Positions 17,793 to 26,347 of a DNA stretch of 64,000 bases are shown piece after piece. The translations under genes and the position numbers were made by a program. The DNA comes from Clostridia bacterium (GTDB taxonomy: Bacteria > Bacillota > Clostridia > Peptostreptococcales > Anaerovoracaceae): contig CAJTER010000002.1 in NCBI GenBank assembly GCA_910575405.1, forward strand, positions 1 through 64,000. The letters run 5' to 3'. Under the pieces are notes generated by a model that had not been told where the DNA came from, ran no database searches, and saw only the letters and a list, made by a program, of their open reading frames with translations. Position 1 is the stretch's first letter. Each line of letters starts with the position of its first letter.

Positions 17793-18683
17793 ATGAACAG
17801 CCTGGAACAGATTTTAAAGAAGCTTCCGGAGCATATCCGCATACCGATTATGGATCTGCCATCCAATATCCGCGCTGGTCTGGAAGAAATCCGGATTCGT
17901 GCCTGCGGCGACATGCGGGTGCTTTCGGAAAATCAGGAGATTACCGTCCCATTAAAGAAAAAGGCGGTGGTTACGAGAGAGGATCTGGACGGAATTTTAA
18001 ATAATCTGCTGGATTATTCGTATTACGCTTATGAAGAAGAGCTGGCAAAGGGATACATAACCATAGAAGGGGGACATAGGGTAGGAGTCTGCGGCAGAGC
18101 CGTTTTAAACCAGGGCAGAGTTTCCCTGATCAAAGACATTTCCTCGTTGAATCTGAGAAGGAGCCGGGAAATTATCGGTGTGTCAGAGCAGGTGCTTCCC
18201 CATATTCTGGACAGAGAAGGCCGCATCCAAAATACATTAATCATTTCTCCCCCCAAGTGCGGGAAAACGACGCTGCTGCGGGATGTAACCAGAGCTCTCA
18301 GCTGCCGGGGGTTCAAAGTCGGCTTGTGCGACGAACGTTCGGAAATCGCGGGGATGTACAGGGGAAGTCCTTCCTATGATCTGGGACCGAGAACCGATGT
18401 GCTGGACGGCTGCCCCAAGGCCCAGGGCATGGCCATGCTGATACGCGCTATGTCGCCGGATGTTGTTGTGACAGATGAAATTGGAAAGGCTGAAGACATA
18501 GAGGCTATTGAGACGGCAGTCTGTGCAGGCGTTTCGATTATCACCACCATACATGGAAAAAGCCGTGAGGATGTATTGGCATCCAATATCGGACAGCTTG
18601 TTGAAAAGAATGTGTTCCCCTGCCTCATCTTTTTATCCACTTACCCGAAAACCGGGACAATCCGAGAGGTGCTGCATGTTTAA
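17793..18683 (+). CDS. spoIIIAA: Stage III sporulation protein AA, secretion-type ATPase
   Basis: Mother-cell ATPase of the SpoIIIA-SpoIIQ channel joining mother cell and forespore. At 296 residues it is full length. Visible motifs are the Walker A-like PPKCGKTTLLRD near residue 153, CDERSEIAGMYRG, Walker B VVVTDEIGKAED and the following STIHG-like TTIHGKSREDVL. The protein is related to type II/IV secretion ATPases. It is the first of eight contiguous genes in canonical order and overlaps spoIIIAB by 8 bases. Confidence 0.97.
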   Translation: MNSLEQILKKLPEHIRIPIMDLPSNIRAGLEEIRIRACGDMRVLSENQEITVPLKKKAVVTREDLDGILNNLLDYSYYAYEEELAKGYITIEGGHRVGVCGRAVLNQGRVSLIKDISSLNLRRSREIIGVSEQVLPHILDREGRIQNTLIISPPKCGKTTLLRDVTRALSCRGFKVGLCDERSEIAGMYRGSPSYDLGPRTDVLDGCPKAQGMAMLIRAMSPDVVVTDEIGKAEDIEAIETAVCAGVSIITTIHGKSREDVLASNIGQLVEKNVFPCLIFLSTYPKTGTIREVLHV

Positions 18684-19188
18684 TGGCGCATTATGTATTA
18701 TGATCATTTTCGCCTGCGGAAGCCTTGGGATTCTCAAGGCTCAGACCTACAGCCAGAGGCTTTCCGATCTGAAGGATATAAAGGACATGCTGAAGATCCT
18801 GCAGACGGAGATGAACTATCTGCGGGATCCGCTTCCCGCGGTCTTTGCCAGGGTGGCCTCCTACAAGGATACAAAAGCCATGAATCTGCTGTATGAATGC
18901 AGCAAGAGAATGCAGGACTGTCGGGATTTCAGACAGTGCTGGGCGGAAGCCGAGGAGCGCGCCTACCGGGCAAGCTGTATGAATGAGGAGGACCGGCGGA
19001 TCGTAAGGGAGCTGGGACTGCAGCTGGGGAAAAGCGACATTGAAGGGCAGGCGGCCATGTTCGCCCTTGCAGAAACAAAGCTTTCCTCTCAGATAGAAGA
19101 GGCAGTACGGGAAAAAACGACAAAAGGGAAAATGTATAAGGGACTTGGCTTTTCAATCGGAATTGTGATTGCCATTATCTTAATTTAG
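18676..19188 (+). CDS. spoIIIAB: Stage III sporulation protein AB
   Basis: Membrane component of the SpoIIIA complex, 170 residues. The N-terminal membrane segment (MFNGALCIMIIFACGSLGIL) is followed by a helical domain with SDLKDIKDMLKILQTEMNYL, and the C-terminus ends in a second membrane segment (GFSIGIVIAIILI). The start is ATG 18676, which has GAGAGGTG just upstream and overlaps the spoIIIAA stop; a longer upstream extension in the same frame only shadows spoIIIAA. Distantly related to type II secretion platform protein GspF. Confidence 0.95.
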   Translation: MFNGALCIMIIFACGSLGILKAQTYSQRLSDLKDIKDMLKILQTEMNYLRDPLPAVFARVASYKDTKAMNLLYECSKRMQDCRDFRQCWAEAEERAYRASCMNEEDRRIVRELGLQLGKSDIEGQAAMFALAETKLSSQIEEAVREKTTKGKMYKGLGFSIGIVIAIILI

Positions 19189-19201
19189 GGGTGTGTAACA
19201 G

Positions 19202-19402
19202 ATGAATATGGATATTGATATTATATTTAAAATCGCGGGCATCGGCATTGCCATCGCTGTCTTAAACCAGATTCTCGTCCGGGCGGGGCGGGAGGAGCAG
19301 GCCATGATGACAACCCTTGCAGGCATCATTATTGTACTGTTTTTAGTTGTCCAGATGATCAGCGAGTTTTTCGATACAGTGAGAACGCTGTTTCAATTTT
19401 AG
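19202..19402 (+). CDS. spoIIIAC: Stage III sporulation protein AC
   Basis: A 66-residue, two-helix membrane protein of the SpoIIIA complex. Visible features are MDIDIIFKIAGIGIAIAVLNQIL, then a short charged turn (RAGREEQAMM), then a second membrane helix. Length and sequence are typical. It sits 14 bases after spoIIIAB. Confidence 0.95.
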   Translation: MNMDIDIIFKIAGIGIAIAVLNQILVRAGREEQAMMTTLAGIIIVLFLVVQMISEFFDTVRTLFQF

Positions 19403-19414
19403 GAGGGACAGCCT

Positions 19415-19798
19415 GTGGAAATTATGAAAATCGCAGCCATTGCCATAGGCGGAGTGATCATGGCAGCCATTGTAAAAAGCTTTAAGCCAGAGCTTTCCCT
19501 TTATGTGGTTTTGGCTACTGTTCTGGTGATCTTCCTCATGGCCCTGGATAAACTAACCGCAGTCTTTCAGTTCCTTTCATCGGTTTATGATGAAATGACC
19601 TATGGCAGGGATTTTTTCCCTATTATCGTAAAGGTTCTGGTGGTAGCTTATCTGGCGGATTTCACATCCCAGCTGTGCAAGGATGCGGGGGAGGCAGCCA
19701 TTGGAAGCAAGGTGGAGCTGGCAGGCAAAATCGTAATTTTTTATTTGTCCATGCCTGTACTTCTGGCCATTTTAGAACTGATCAACTCGATCCTGTAA
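19415..19798 (+). CDS. spoIIIAD: Stage III sporulation protein AD
   Basis: A 127-residue membrane protein, paralogous to SpoIIIAC over part of its length. It has four probable membrane helices. The start is GTG 19415 with AGGAGGG 8 bases upstream. The segment TSQLCKDAGEAAIGSKVELAG is a family signature. It is followed by about 90 bases with no gene before spoIIIAE. Confidence 0.95.
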   Translation: MEIMKIAAIAIGGVIMAAIVKSFKPELSLYVVLATVLVIFLMALDKLTAVFQFLSSVYDEMTYGRDFFPIIVKVLVVAYLADFTSQLCKDAGEAAIGSKVELAGKIVIFYLSMPVLLAILELINSIL

Positions 19799-19888
19799 AC
19801 GCATAATGCAGCGGGGCATGATAATGCTGCGTGTGTGCTTGAGCACCAGGTCAACATGAAACATACCAATAAGGAAGGGAAGGGTGAT

Positions 19889-20983
19889 ATGGACTATGAG
19901 TCGATTTTAAAAGAGCAGATGGAAAAGCTCAATTTGACGGAGCTGGAGGATATCATGGAGGATGCGGCAGAGCAGAGCAACGGAATTTTTTCCGCCCTTT
20001 CTGCGGATGAAATCGTCCAGAGCTTCATAAAGGGGGAGCCCCTGTTTGATACGGAGATTCTCCTTGAACATATATGGGATGTTTTTCTTTATGAAATAAG
20101 GGCAGGACTTGTTCTGGGTGTGGAAATTATCAGCATTTGTATTGTCATGGGGCTTTTAAAAAATTTTTCAAACTCCTTTGGAGACAAACCGGTTTCCACT
20201 CTGGGAACAGTGGTCTGCAGCTGCCTTGTGATTACTTTGTGTCTCAGGGACTTTATGATTACCTATGAATCCTGTCTGGGGACCTTGAATATCATGACAA
20301 ATACCATGCAGATTCTCCTGCCCATTCTGATTCCACTATTGATCAGCATAGGTGGATTTTCTTCAGGAGGGGTGCTGAATCCGGTGATCATGGGGGCTAT
20401 CACGATTTTTAATACAGTGCTGCAAAAATTTATCCTGCCGATTCTCTTTATTTCCAGCATTTTTATCCTCATCAACAGTCTGACGGAAAAGGATTATGTC
20501 AGCAGACTGGCCGTTTTTTTAAGAAGGGCAGCCCTATTTCTCACTGGCCTTGCAGTAACGATTTTTACAGGCCTGACCGCTATACAGGGACTGGCTACAA
20601 AGACGGCAGACGGCCTTTTAGTCAATACAGCCCGCTATTCGGTTGATAATTTTATACCCATTGTGGGAGGCTTTGCCGCAGACTCGGTTGACATGGTGCT
20701 GAGTTGCGCCGCAGTTATTAAAAACGGTATCGGTGTTCTGGGAATTGTCATTATTCTGTGCCTTCTTGTCATGCCAGTACTGAAAATCCTCGCCATTGCT
20801 GTTATTTACAAACTAACTGCTGTGCTGGCAGAGCCGGTTGCCACAAAACAGATATCCGCAAGTCTAAATGAAATGGGCAGCGCGGTTATCACCATGGCTG
20901 TTGTTTTGGGGCTCTGCGCCCTGATGTTCCTGATTTTTCTTACTATTATTATCGGAATCGGAGGAGGCAGACTATGGAACTGA
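19889..20983 (+). CDS. spoIIIAE: Stage III sporulation protein AE
   Basis: Large polytopic membrane protein of the SpoIIIA complex, 364 residues with about eight helices in the C-terminal two thirds. I choose ATG 19889 (MDYESILKEQMEKLNL) because GGAAGGG lies just upstream; an in-frame extension to 19835 has no site. Family segments include PILIPLLISIGGFSSGGVLNP and GLATKTADGLLVNTARYSVD. A small hairpin-prone sequence lies between spoIIIAD and this start. Confidence 0.94.
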   Translation: MDYESILKEQMEKLNLTELEDIMEDAAEQSNGIFSALSADEIVQSFIKGEPLFDTEILLEHIWDVFLYEIRAGLVLGVEIISICIVMGLLKNFSNSFGDKPVSTLGTVVCSCLVITLCLRDFMITYESCLGTLNIMTNTMQILLPILIPLLISIGGFSSGGVLNPVIMGAITIFNTVLQKFILPILFISSIFILINSLTEKDYVSRLAVFLRRAALFLTGLAVTIFTGLTAIQGLATKTADGLLVNTARYSVDNFIPIVGGFAADSVDMVLSCAAVIKNGIGVLGIVIILCLLVMPVLKILAIAVIYKLTAVLAEPVATKQISASLNEMGSAVITMAVVLGLCALMFLIFLTIIIGIGGGRLWN

Positions 20984-21141
20984 TGAAAGAATGGGTAAAA
21001 AATATTTTTATTTTGATTCTGACCCTCACCTTTATTGAAATGCTGCTGCCCCTTTCCAGGATGGAAAAGTTTATCAAATTTGTTTTTTCACTCATCGTTA
21101 TGGCAACCATTTTGTCCCCTCTCCTTATTTTTCTGGAATAA
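20974..21141 (+). CDS. spoIIIAF: Very short SpoIIIAF (55 residues)
   Basis: It starts at ATG 20974 inside the end of spoIIIAE with GAGGAGG upstream. The sequence begins MELMKEWVKNIFILILTLTF and ends in a second helix finishing ILSPLLIFLE. These two membrane helices and the VKNI start match SpoIIIAF, but that protein is about 200 residues in Bacillus. Here the stop follows the second helix directly, so the ring-forming soluble domain is missing. The following 40 bases lead straight to the spoIIIAG ribosome binding site, with no decayed coding sequence visible. It may be a natural short form in this lineage. Confidence 0.8.
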   Translation: MELMKEWVKNIFILILTLTFIEMLLPLSRMEKFIKFVFSLIVMATILSPLLIFLE

Positions 21142-21182
21142 GGAAAGTAGCGGAAAATATATATATAAGGAGTGTAATTGAT

Positions 21183-21581
21183 ATGCTTGAAAAACTGAAA
21201 ACAGATCCAAAGGCAAAGGAGCTCATTATAAAGCTTATTGCGATTGTCATTATCCTATGTGTGGCGCTTCTCTCCTTTGACGTTTTTACACAGAATAAGG
21301 ATGGGAGAAAGCAGATTATCGATGATGACGGAGGGACGGAGGCAGCCCTGTGCAGTATCCTTACCGATATTAAAGGCGTAGGAGATGTGGACGTCATGCT
21401 GCAGTACGATGAGCAGGAGCAGATTTCAGGAGCCATTGTTACCGCAGAGGGCGCGGGGGATCCTGTAGTAAGAAATAATCTGGTCAACGCAGTGAGAGCT
21501 GTGTTTAATATACCGGTTTCCAGTGTTATGGTCTTTGAAAAAGACAGCATAAACCAAAAGAACGGAGGAAAGGAAGAATGA
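21183..21581 (+). CDS. spoIIIAG: Stage III sporulation protein AG
   Basis: A 132-residue bitopic membrane protein that forms the large mother-cell ring of the channel. It has one N-terminal membrane helix (LIIKLIAIVIILCVALLSF), a short linker and a ring-building domain (TDIKGVGDVDVMLQYDEQEQ; VRNNLVNAVRAVFNIPVSSV). It is compact compared with Bacillus SpoIIIAG (about 230 residues); an abbreviated beta region is likely. It overlaps spoIIIAH by 4 bases. Confidence 0.93.
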   Translation: MLEKLKTDPKAKELIIKLIAIVIILCVALLSFDVFTQNKDGRKQIIDDDGGTEAALCSILTDIKGVGDVDVMLQYDEQEQISGAIVTAEGAGDPVVRNNLVNAVRAVFNIPVSSVMVFEKDSINQKNGGKEE

Positions 21582-22237
21582 AAAAACGTAATGTATGGGA
21601 GAGCGTAAAAAAGCATAAAAAGGTTGTGAGTGGAATTTTTGTGGTTGCTTTATGTCTGGGAATTGTAACAGCTGTAGGAGGGGTCTTTCCATCACCAGAT
21701 TCCGTAAAGAGCAGTCAGGATATTCCGGAGCATGATGGAGATGTGCTTGTGGACAGCATTAATATAAGGGAAGAGGCAAAGGCAGGGGATAAGGCAGCAT
21801 CTCAAAAAGAGACGGCTGGTAAAAAAAGTACAAAAAAAGAAAAGAACTCCCAGCTGGTGACGTCCGATGATGTGGCGGATTTGAAGAATTCAGACGCGTA
21901 TTTTGAGGAAATGCGGGCAACCATTAATATGGATCGAAACCAGGTAATTTCCATGCTGACCGATGCAGAATCGACAGCCAAAAACGATACAGAGAAGGAA
22001 AGTGCCAACCAGCAGAAGCTAAAGCTATTGCAGTATATGGAGCAGGAGCAGAATGTAGAAAACGCCATAAAAACAAAGGGACTTCCTCAGTGCCTGGTGC
22101 TGATTACGGATAATGGAGTCAATGTTACGGTCAACAAGCAGAAGTTGAACCAGTCGGATGTAGCTAAGATATGTGATGTGGTTATGCGGGAAACCGGAAA
22201 GAAAGCTCCGGAAATCGTCATTCAAAGCAAGTTTTAA
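21578..22237 (+). CDS. spoIIIAH: Stage III sporulation protein AH
   Basis: A 219-residue protein with an N-terminal membrane helix and a C-terminal YscJ/FliF-like ring domain that pairs with forespore SpoIIQ or its clostridial equivalent. The region DAYFEEMRATINMDRNQVISML and the end LNQSDVAKICDVVMRETG are family segments. A lysine-rich, low-complexity linker (residues 65-90) joins membrane helix to domain. Last gene of the operon. Confidence 0.94.
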   Translation: MKKRNVWESVKKHKKVVSGIFVVALCLGIVTAVGGVFPSPDSVKSSQDIPEHDGDVLVDSINIREEAKAGDKAASQKETAGKKSTKKEKNSQLVTSDDVADLKNSDAYFEEMRATINMDRNQVISMLTDAESTAKNDTEKESANQQKLKLLQYMEQEQNVENAIKTKGLPQCLVLITDNGVNVTVNKQKLNQSDVAKICDVVMRETGKKAPEIVIQSKF

Positions 22238-22242
22238 AACCA

Positions 22243-22271
22243 TTGTAATTGCAGGGCAAATTTGGTATAAT
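22243..22271 (+). promoter_or_regulatory. Sigma-A-like promoter for the Asp23-nusB operon
   Basis: TTGTAA (22243-22248), a 17-base spacer and TATAAT (22266-22271), 20 bases before the start of the Asp23-family gene. It separates vegetative genes from the sporulation operon. Confidence 0.75.
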
Positions 22272-22290
22272 AAATCCCGAGGTGGATTGA

Positions 22291-22668
22291 ATGAATACGG
22301 TAAATGAACAGAATGCCGGGACTCTGAAAATTTCGGATGAAGTAATTGCAGTCTGTGCGGCAAATGCCACTTTAAAAACAAAAGGCGTGGCTGAGCTGGC
22401 AGGAGATATAACGAATGCCCTTTCAAAGACGATTCTCAGAAAAGAGCTGCTTTCAAAGGGAGCTAAAGTTTCACAAAGTGATAGTGGTGTGAATATTGAT
22501 ATATTCGTAATTGTGGAGTACCAGATCAATATACCGGCAGTGGCATGGGAAATACAGGAGCATGTTAAAAAAGAAGTGGAATCCATGACCGGTCTTTCCG
22601 TAGAAGCTGTAAATATTCATGTTCAGGGAGTTCGTCTGCCTGAAAAGGAGGCTCCGACAAATGACTAG
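22291..22668 (+). CDS. Asp23/Gls24-family envelope stress protein (YqhY-like)
   Basis: A 125-residue cytosolic protein of the Asp23 family. Motifs: TLKISDEVIAVCAANATLKTKGV, then VNIDIFVIVEYQINIPAVAW and VNIHVQGVRLPE. In Bacillota the homologue YqhY is encoded next to accBC or nusB and influences lipid synthesis and envelope homeostasis. Here it is the first gene of the nusB operon. The stop overlaps nusB by 8 bases. Confidence 0.9.
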   Translation: MNTVNEQNAGTLKISDEVIAVCAANATLKTKGVAELAGDITNALSKTILRKELLSKGAKVSQSDSGVNIDIFVIVEYQINIPAVAWEIQEHVKKEVESMTGLSVEAVNIHVQGVRLPEKEAPTND

Positions 22669-23065
22669 AACAGAAGCAAGGGAATTATTAATGCAGCTGC
22701 TTTTTCAGATGGAAGTACAGGATGATTACGGCAGCGAAATGAAGGATAAATATCTGGAAGAGCATTTTCAGGGCAGCGGCCAGAAAGAATACGCGTCGCG
22801 GCTGATGGGTGCGGTACTTGGCAACCTGGAGGAAATCGACAAAAAGCTTAGTATATACAGCAAGAGAAAAAGCATCAAACGCATGGCAAAGGTGGATCTG
22901 GCAATTGCAAGGCTTGGAGCTGGGGAAATCCTTTATATGGAGGATATCCCAGGTGCGGTGGCCATCAATGAGGCCGTTGACATGGCGAAAAAATATAGTG
23001 CTGATGAGTCCAGAAAATTTATCAATGGTCTTCTTGGACAGATTATAAAGTGCGAAGATGAATAA
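22661..23065 (+). CDS. nusB: Transcription antitermination factor NusB
   Basis: RNA-binding helical protein that acts with NusE at boxA in rRNA antitermination. At 134 residues it is full length. TRTEARELLMQLLFQME opens the first helix; VDLAIARLGAGEIL, DIPGAVAINEAVDMAKKYS and FINGLLGQI are the conserved C-terminal helices. ATG 22661 has AAAAGGAG 10 bases upstream; an upstream in-frame extension shadows the previous gene. It overlaps the next gene by 8 bases. Confidence 0.95.
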   Translation: MTRTEARELLMQLLFQMEVQDDYGSEMKDKYLEEHFQGSGQKEYASRLMGAVLGNLEEIDKKLSIYSKRKSIKRMAKVDLAIARLGAGEILYMEDIPGAVAINEAVDMAKKYSADESRKFINGLLGQIIKCEDE

Positions 23066-24026
23066 AAAGACAGAATCTATTTTAGGAATAGACACCAGTA
23101 ATTATAAAACGTCGGTTGCTATAGTGGACAGAGAGGGACGTATCCTCTGCGATCTGCGGACATTACTGAAGGTGAAACAGGGCGAACGAGGGTTGAGACA
23201 GTCGGACGCCCTTTTTCAGCATATAGAAAACCTGCCGGAGCTTTTAGAGGAGGCTTTGTCCGGGGGGAGGGCAGGGCAGATAAGGGCGGTTGCCTTTTCC
23301 CGGCGGCCTAGGCCAGTAGAAGGTTCCTATATGCCGGTCTTTAAAGCGGGCACCGGATTTGGCAGAGCGGCAGCGGCAGCTCTTCAGGTACCCTATTTTG
23401 ACTTTTCTCATCAGGAGGGTCACATTGAGGCCATACGAGCCTGCGGCAGCTTTGGCAGCAAAGAATCGTTTTTGTGTTATCACCTTTCGGGAGGAACCTG
23501 TGAGCTGTTGCAGGTAGAAGGGGAAAATATCCGCATTATCGGCGGTTCCAAGGATCTTTCCTTTGGACAGGCCATCGACCGGGTAGGTGTAAAGCTGGGC
23601 ATGCAGTTTCCGGCAGGAAAAGAGATGGATGAGAATGCTCGGAAAGCTGAGGCACCCTCCCGCTATCTGAAAAGGATACCAAGGGACGGGCTGTATTTCA
23701 ACCTGTCAGGTCTCGAAACCCAGTGCAGCAGAAAGGCGGAGCAGCTGGTAAAGGAAGGCGCCGCAGGGGAAATGGATGCTCTGGTGCGGGAGCTTTTTGA
23801 TAAGATTGCCTGGATTTTAATTGAAGTTACAGAGGAAGCAGGGTCTCAGACCGGGATAAACGATGTGATGTTTACCGGAGGTGTTTCCTCTAGCATGTAT
23901 ATCAGCAGCAAACTGAAGGAGCACTTCAGGGACACCTCGATTTGCATTGACTTTGGAAATCAGGAGCTGTCTCAGGATAACGCAGTAGGAATCGCCCTTT
24001 TGGGAGGTAAGAAGATATGGCAGTAA
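23058..24026 (+). CDS. TsaD/Kae1-family paralogue (Gcp-like, function unclear)
   Basis: A 322-residue ASKHA-fold protein. It has ILGIDTSNYKTSVAIVD at the start, a metal-binding SHQEGHIEAI segment (HxxxH as in TsaD), HLSGGTCELL, DLSFGQAIDRVGVKLG and FNLSGLETQ. True TsaD makes the t6A tRNA modification. This divergent paralogue is found next to nusB or xseA in many clostridia and has no proven role. It ends 10 bases into xseA. Confidence 0.8.
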   Translation: MNKKTESILGIDTSNYKTSVAIVDREGRILCDLRTLLKVKQGERGLRQSDALFQHIENLPELLEEALSGGRAGQIRAVAFSRRPRPVEGSYMPVFKAGTGFGRAAAAALQVPYFDFSHQEGHIEAIRACGSFGSKESFLCYHLSGGTCELLQVEGENIRIIGGSKDLSFGQAIDRVGVKLGMQFPAGKEMDENARKAEAPSRYLKRIPRDGLYFNLSGLETQCSRKAEQLVKEGAAGEMDALVRELFDKIAWILIEVTEEAGSQTGINDVMFTGGVSSSMYISSKLKEHFRDTSICIDFGNQELSQDNAVGIALLGGKKIWQ

Positions 24027-25255
24027 AACCGGTAAAGGTATCTCAGCTCAACGGATATATCAAGCGGATCCTGCAGACGGATCCCATCCTGGGAAATGTC
24101 TCTGTAGTGGGGGAAATTTCTAATTTAAAGTTTCACGGTTCCGGACATGTATATTTTTCCATGAAGGACGAGGGCAGCAGACTGAACTGTTTTTTGCCTT
24201 CTGAGCGGGCGGAAAACCTTCGCTATGAGCTTTCCGAAGGCATGGAAATTACAGCCAGCGGGTACATTTATCTTTATGAGCGAGGCGGCAGCTATTCTCT
24301 CAATATCCGGGATATTGAGGTGGCAGGGCTGGGGAATCTGTCCATTGCTTTTGAAAAGCTAAAGGAAAAACTGGGAAAGGAAGGCCTTTTTGATGCGGAA
24401 CACAAAAAAGAGATCCCCTTTTTTCCTGAGAAAATCGCGGTTGTCACTTCGGAAAGCGGGGCGGCCATCCGGGATATTCTCAAGATTATTAAAAATAAGA
24501 ACAATTACGTGGATATTCTGATTTACCCGGTACTGGTGCAGGGGCCGGCTGCTGCGGGGGAGATTGCGGAGGCAATTTCCCATATCAATGAAAACTGCCC
24601 AGATGTGGATACGATTATTGTCGGAAGAGGCGGCGGCGCCATGGAGGAGCTGTGGGCTTTCAACGAGGAGATTGTAGCGAGGAGCATTTTCAATTCGAAT
24701 ATTCCGGTGATTTCCGCAGTAGGACATGAGACGGATGTTACGATTTCCGACTTTGTAGCAGACAGGCGGGCGGAAACCCCGACAGCTGCAGCTAACATGG
24801 CGGTTCCGGATCTGGCAGAGCTGAGGGCCTATGTACAGGATATGCGGGAAAAGCTGATTCTGTCTGTCAATTCCTGCATCCGCTGCAAGCAAATGCAGCT
24901 TGCGGGCCTGGAACTGGATCTCTTTAAGCGGGAGCTGGAAAGCCGCATTACTGTGGAGCAGATGCGCCTTGCGCAAATAAAAGATGAAAATATTCGTTGT
25001 ATCCAAAGCCTTGTGGAGGGCTATGAGAAGAAAATTCGGCTTCATCGGGAGAGTCTTTTATCTCTGGATCCAAAGGCCATTATGAGGAGAGGATACGGCG
25101 CTGTTTTAGATAAGGATGGAAGGCTGGTCAGCTCAGCGGGCCGGTTGGAGAAGGATGATGCCCTGACCGTTGTTTTGCAGGATGGCCAGGCGGATTGTAC
25201 TGTAAGAGAAGTAAGGAGAGATTCATATGATAGCTCAGAAAAAGCCAACCTTTGA
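24017..25255 (+). CDS. xseA: Exodeoxyribonuclease VII large subunit
   Basis: Single-strand DNA exonuclease subunit, 412 residues. Residues 1-100 are the OB-fold (VSQLNGYIKRIL ... VVGEISNLKFHGSGHVYFS). The catalytic core follows: IAVVTSESGAAIRDIL, DTIIVGRGGGAMEELWAFN and SAVGHETDVTISDFVADRRA. It then has a long coiled-coil and a C-terminal tail. It overlaps xseB by 29 bases, typical for the pair. Confidence 0.97.
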   Translation: MAVKPVKVSQLNGYIKRILQTDPILGNVSVVGEISNLKFHGSGHVYFSMKDEGSRLNCFLPSERAENLRYELSEGMEITASGYIYLYERGGSYSLNIRDIEVAGLGNLSIAFEKLKEKLGKEGLFDAEHKKEIPFFPEKIAVVTSESGAAIRDILKIIKNKNNYVDILIYPVLVQGPAAAGEIAEAISHINENCPDVDTIIVGRGGGAMEELWAFNEEIVARSIFNSNIPVISAVGHETDVTISDFVADRRAETPTAAANMAVPDLAELRAYVQDMREKLILSVNSCIRCKQMQLAGLELDLFKRELESRITVEQMRLAQIKDENIRCIQSLVEGYEKKIRLHRESLLSLDPKAIMRRGYGAVLDKDGRLVSSAGRLEKDDALTVVLQDGQADCTVREVRRDSYDSSEKANL

Positions 25256-25418
25256 GGAAGCGCTAAAAAAACTGGAACAGAGTTCAGAAAAGCTGAAACA
25301 GGAAAATATCACCCTGGAGGAGGCACTGAAGGCCTTTGAAGAAGGGATTGCATATTATGATCAATGCAGTGAACTATTAAATACTGCCAAGCAAAAAATT
25401 GAAACGTATTCTAAGTGA
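25227..25418 (+). CDS. xseB: Exodeoxyribonuclease VII small subunit
   Basis: A 63-residue helical hairpin (FEEALKKLEQSSEKLKQENI, LEEALKAFEEGIAYYDQC) that coats the XseA coiled-coil. GGAGAG upstream of the ATG lies within xseA. Full length for the family. Confidence 0.94.
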   Translation: MIAQKKPTFEEALKKLEQSSEKLKQENITLEEALKAFEEGIAYYDQCSELLNTAKQKIETYSK

Positions 25419-25434
25419 TGAAGGAGGTATGATC

Positions 25435-26331
25435 ATGCCGGATTTAGTACAAGTAAAATACAAAGGATTGATTGAAGAGCATATTTTGGACTTTTTGCCT
25501 GACATCGATCACAAGAGCATTACTCTTTACGAAGCCATGAAGTACAGCCTGACAGCGGGGGGAAAGCGCATCAGGCCTATGCTGCTCCTGGCGGCAAGTG
25601 AGTTTGCGGGAGGAAAGCTGGAGGAGGCGATTCCATACGCTTGCGCCATTGAGTATATTCATACTTACTCCCTGATTCATGATGACCTTCCGGCAATGGA
25701 CGACGACCAGCTGCGGAGAGGCCAGCCAACCAATCATATTATCTATGGTGAGGCAATGGCCATTCTGGCAGGTGATGGCCTTCAGTCTGCGGCTTTTGAA
25801 ACCATGAACAAGGACATGCTCCTGTACTTTGACGATCCGGGCAAGCTAAAAAAACGTATCCGGGCAGCACATGAGATCGTCAAAGGTTCCGGATGCCGGG
25901 GTATGGTAGCAGGACAGGTGGCCGATATTGAGTCCGAGGATCGGGCCTGTTCCGGTGAAATGCTGGATTATATTCATCTTACAAAAACAGCGGCTCTCAT
26001 TGTAGCAGCTATTCGGGCCGGCGCGCAGCTTGGAGGTGCAGATGCGGAACTGCTCAACAACCTGACTACTTATGCAGAAAACCTGGGACTTGCTTTTCAA
26101 ATTGCAGATGATATTTTGGACGTAGTGGGCAGCGAAGAAGAAATGGGCAAGAAAGCAGGCATGGATACAGTGAAGAAAAAATCCACCTATCCGGCGCTTT
26201 ACGGACTTGACGCATCTAGGGATAAGCTGATGGAGCTGACTGATAATGCCGTCGCAGCGCTGGCATCCTATTATGATAATGCGGAATTTTTTGTAAAACT
26301 GGCAAAAGATCTGTCTGTAAGAGGCAAATAA
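25435..26331 (+). CDS. ispA: Polyprenyl synthetase, farnesyl diphosphate synthase type
   Basis: Condenses IPP with allylic diphosphates to make FPP or GPP for quinone, undecaprenyl and other isoprenoids. The two aspartate-rich motifs are LIHDDLPAMDDDQLRRG and FQIADDILDVVGS. SLTAGGKRIRPMLLLAA is the conserved IPP-binding segment. I choose ATG 25435 because AAGGAGG ends 7 bases before it; ATG 25429 is too close. The gene lies directly before dxs, so the precursor and chain-elongation steps are co-expressed. Confidence 0.94.
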   Translation: MPDLVQVKYKGLIEEHILDFLPDIDHKSITLYEAMKYSLTAGGKRIRPMLLLAASEFAGGKLEEAIPYACAIEYIHTYSLIHDDLPAMDDDQLRRGQPTNHIIYGEAMAILAGDGLQSAAFETMNKDMLLYFDDPGKLKKRIRAAHEIVKGSGCRGMVAGQVADIESEDRACSGEMLDYIHLTKTAALIVAAIRAGAQLGGADAELLNNLTTYAENLGLAFQIADDILDVVGSEEEMGKKAGMDTVKKKSTYPALYGLDASRDKLMELTDNAVAALASYYDNAEFFVKLAKDLSVRGK

Positions 26332-26347
26332 GAAGGGACAGGTAAGA

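Noticed and set aside
23058-24026. Assignment as true TsaD (t6A synthesis)
   Set aside because: The sequence is a divergent paralogue of about 320 residues in the nusB context; true tsaD normally sits elsewhere with tsaB and tsaE.
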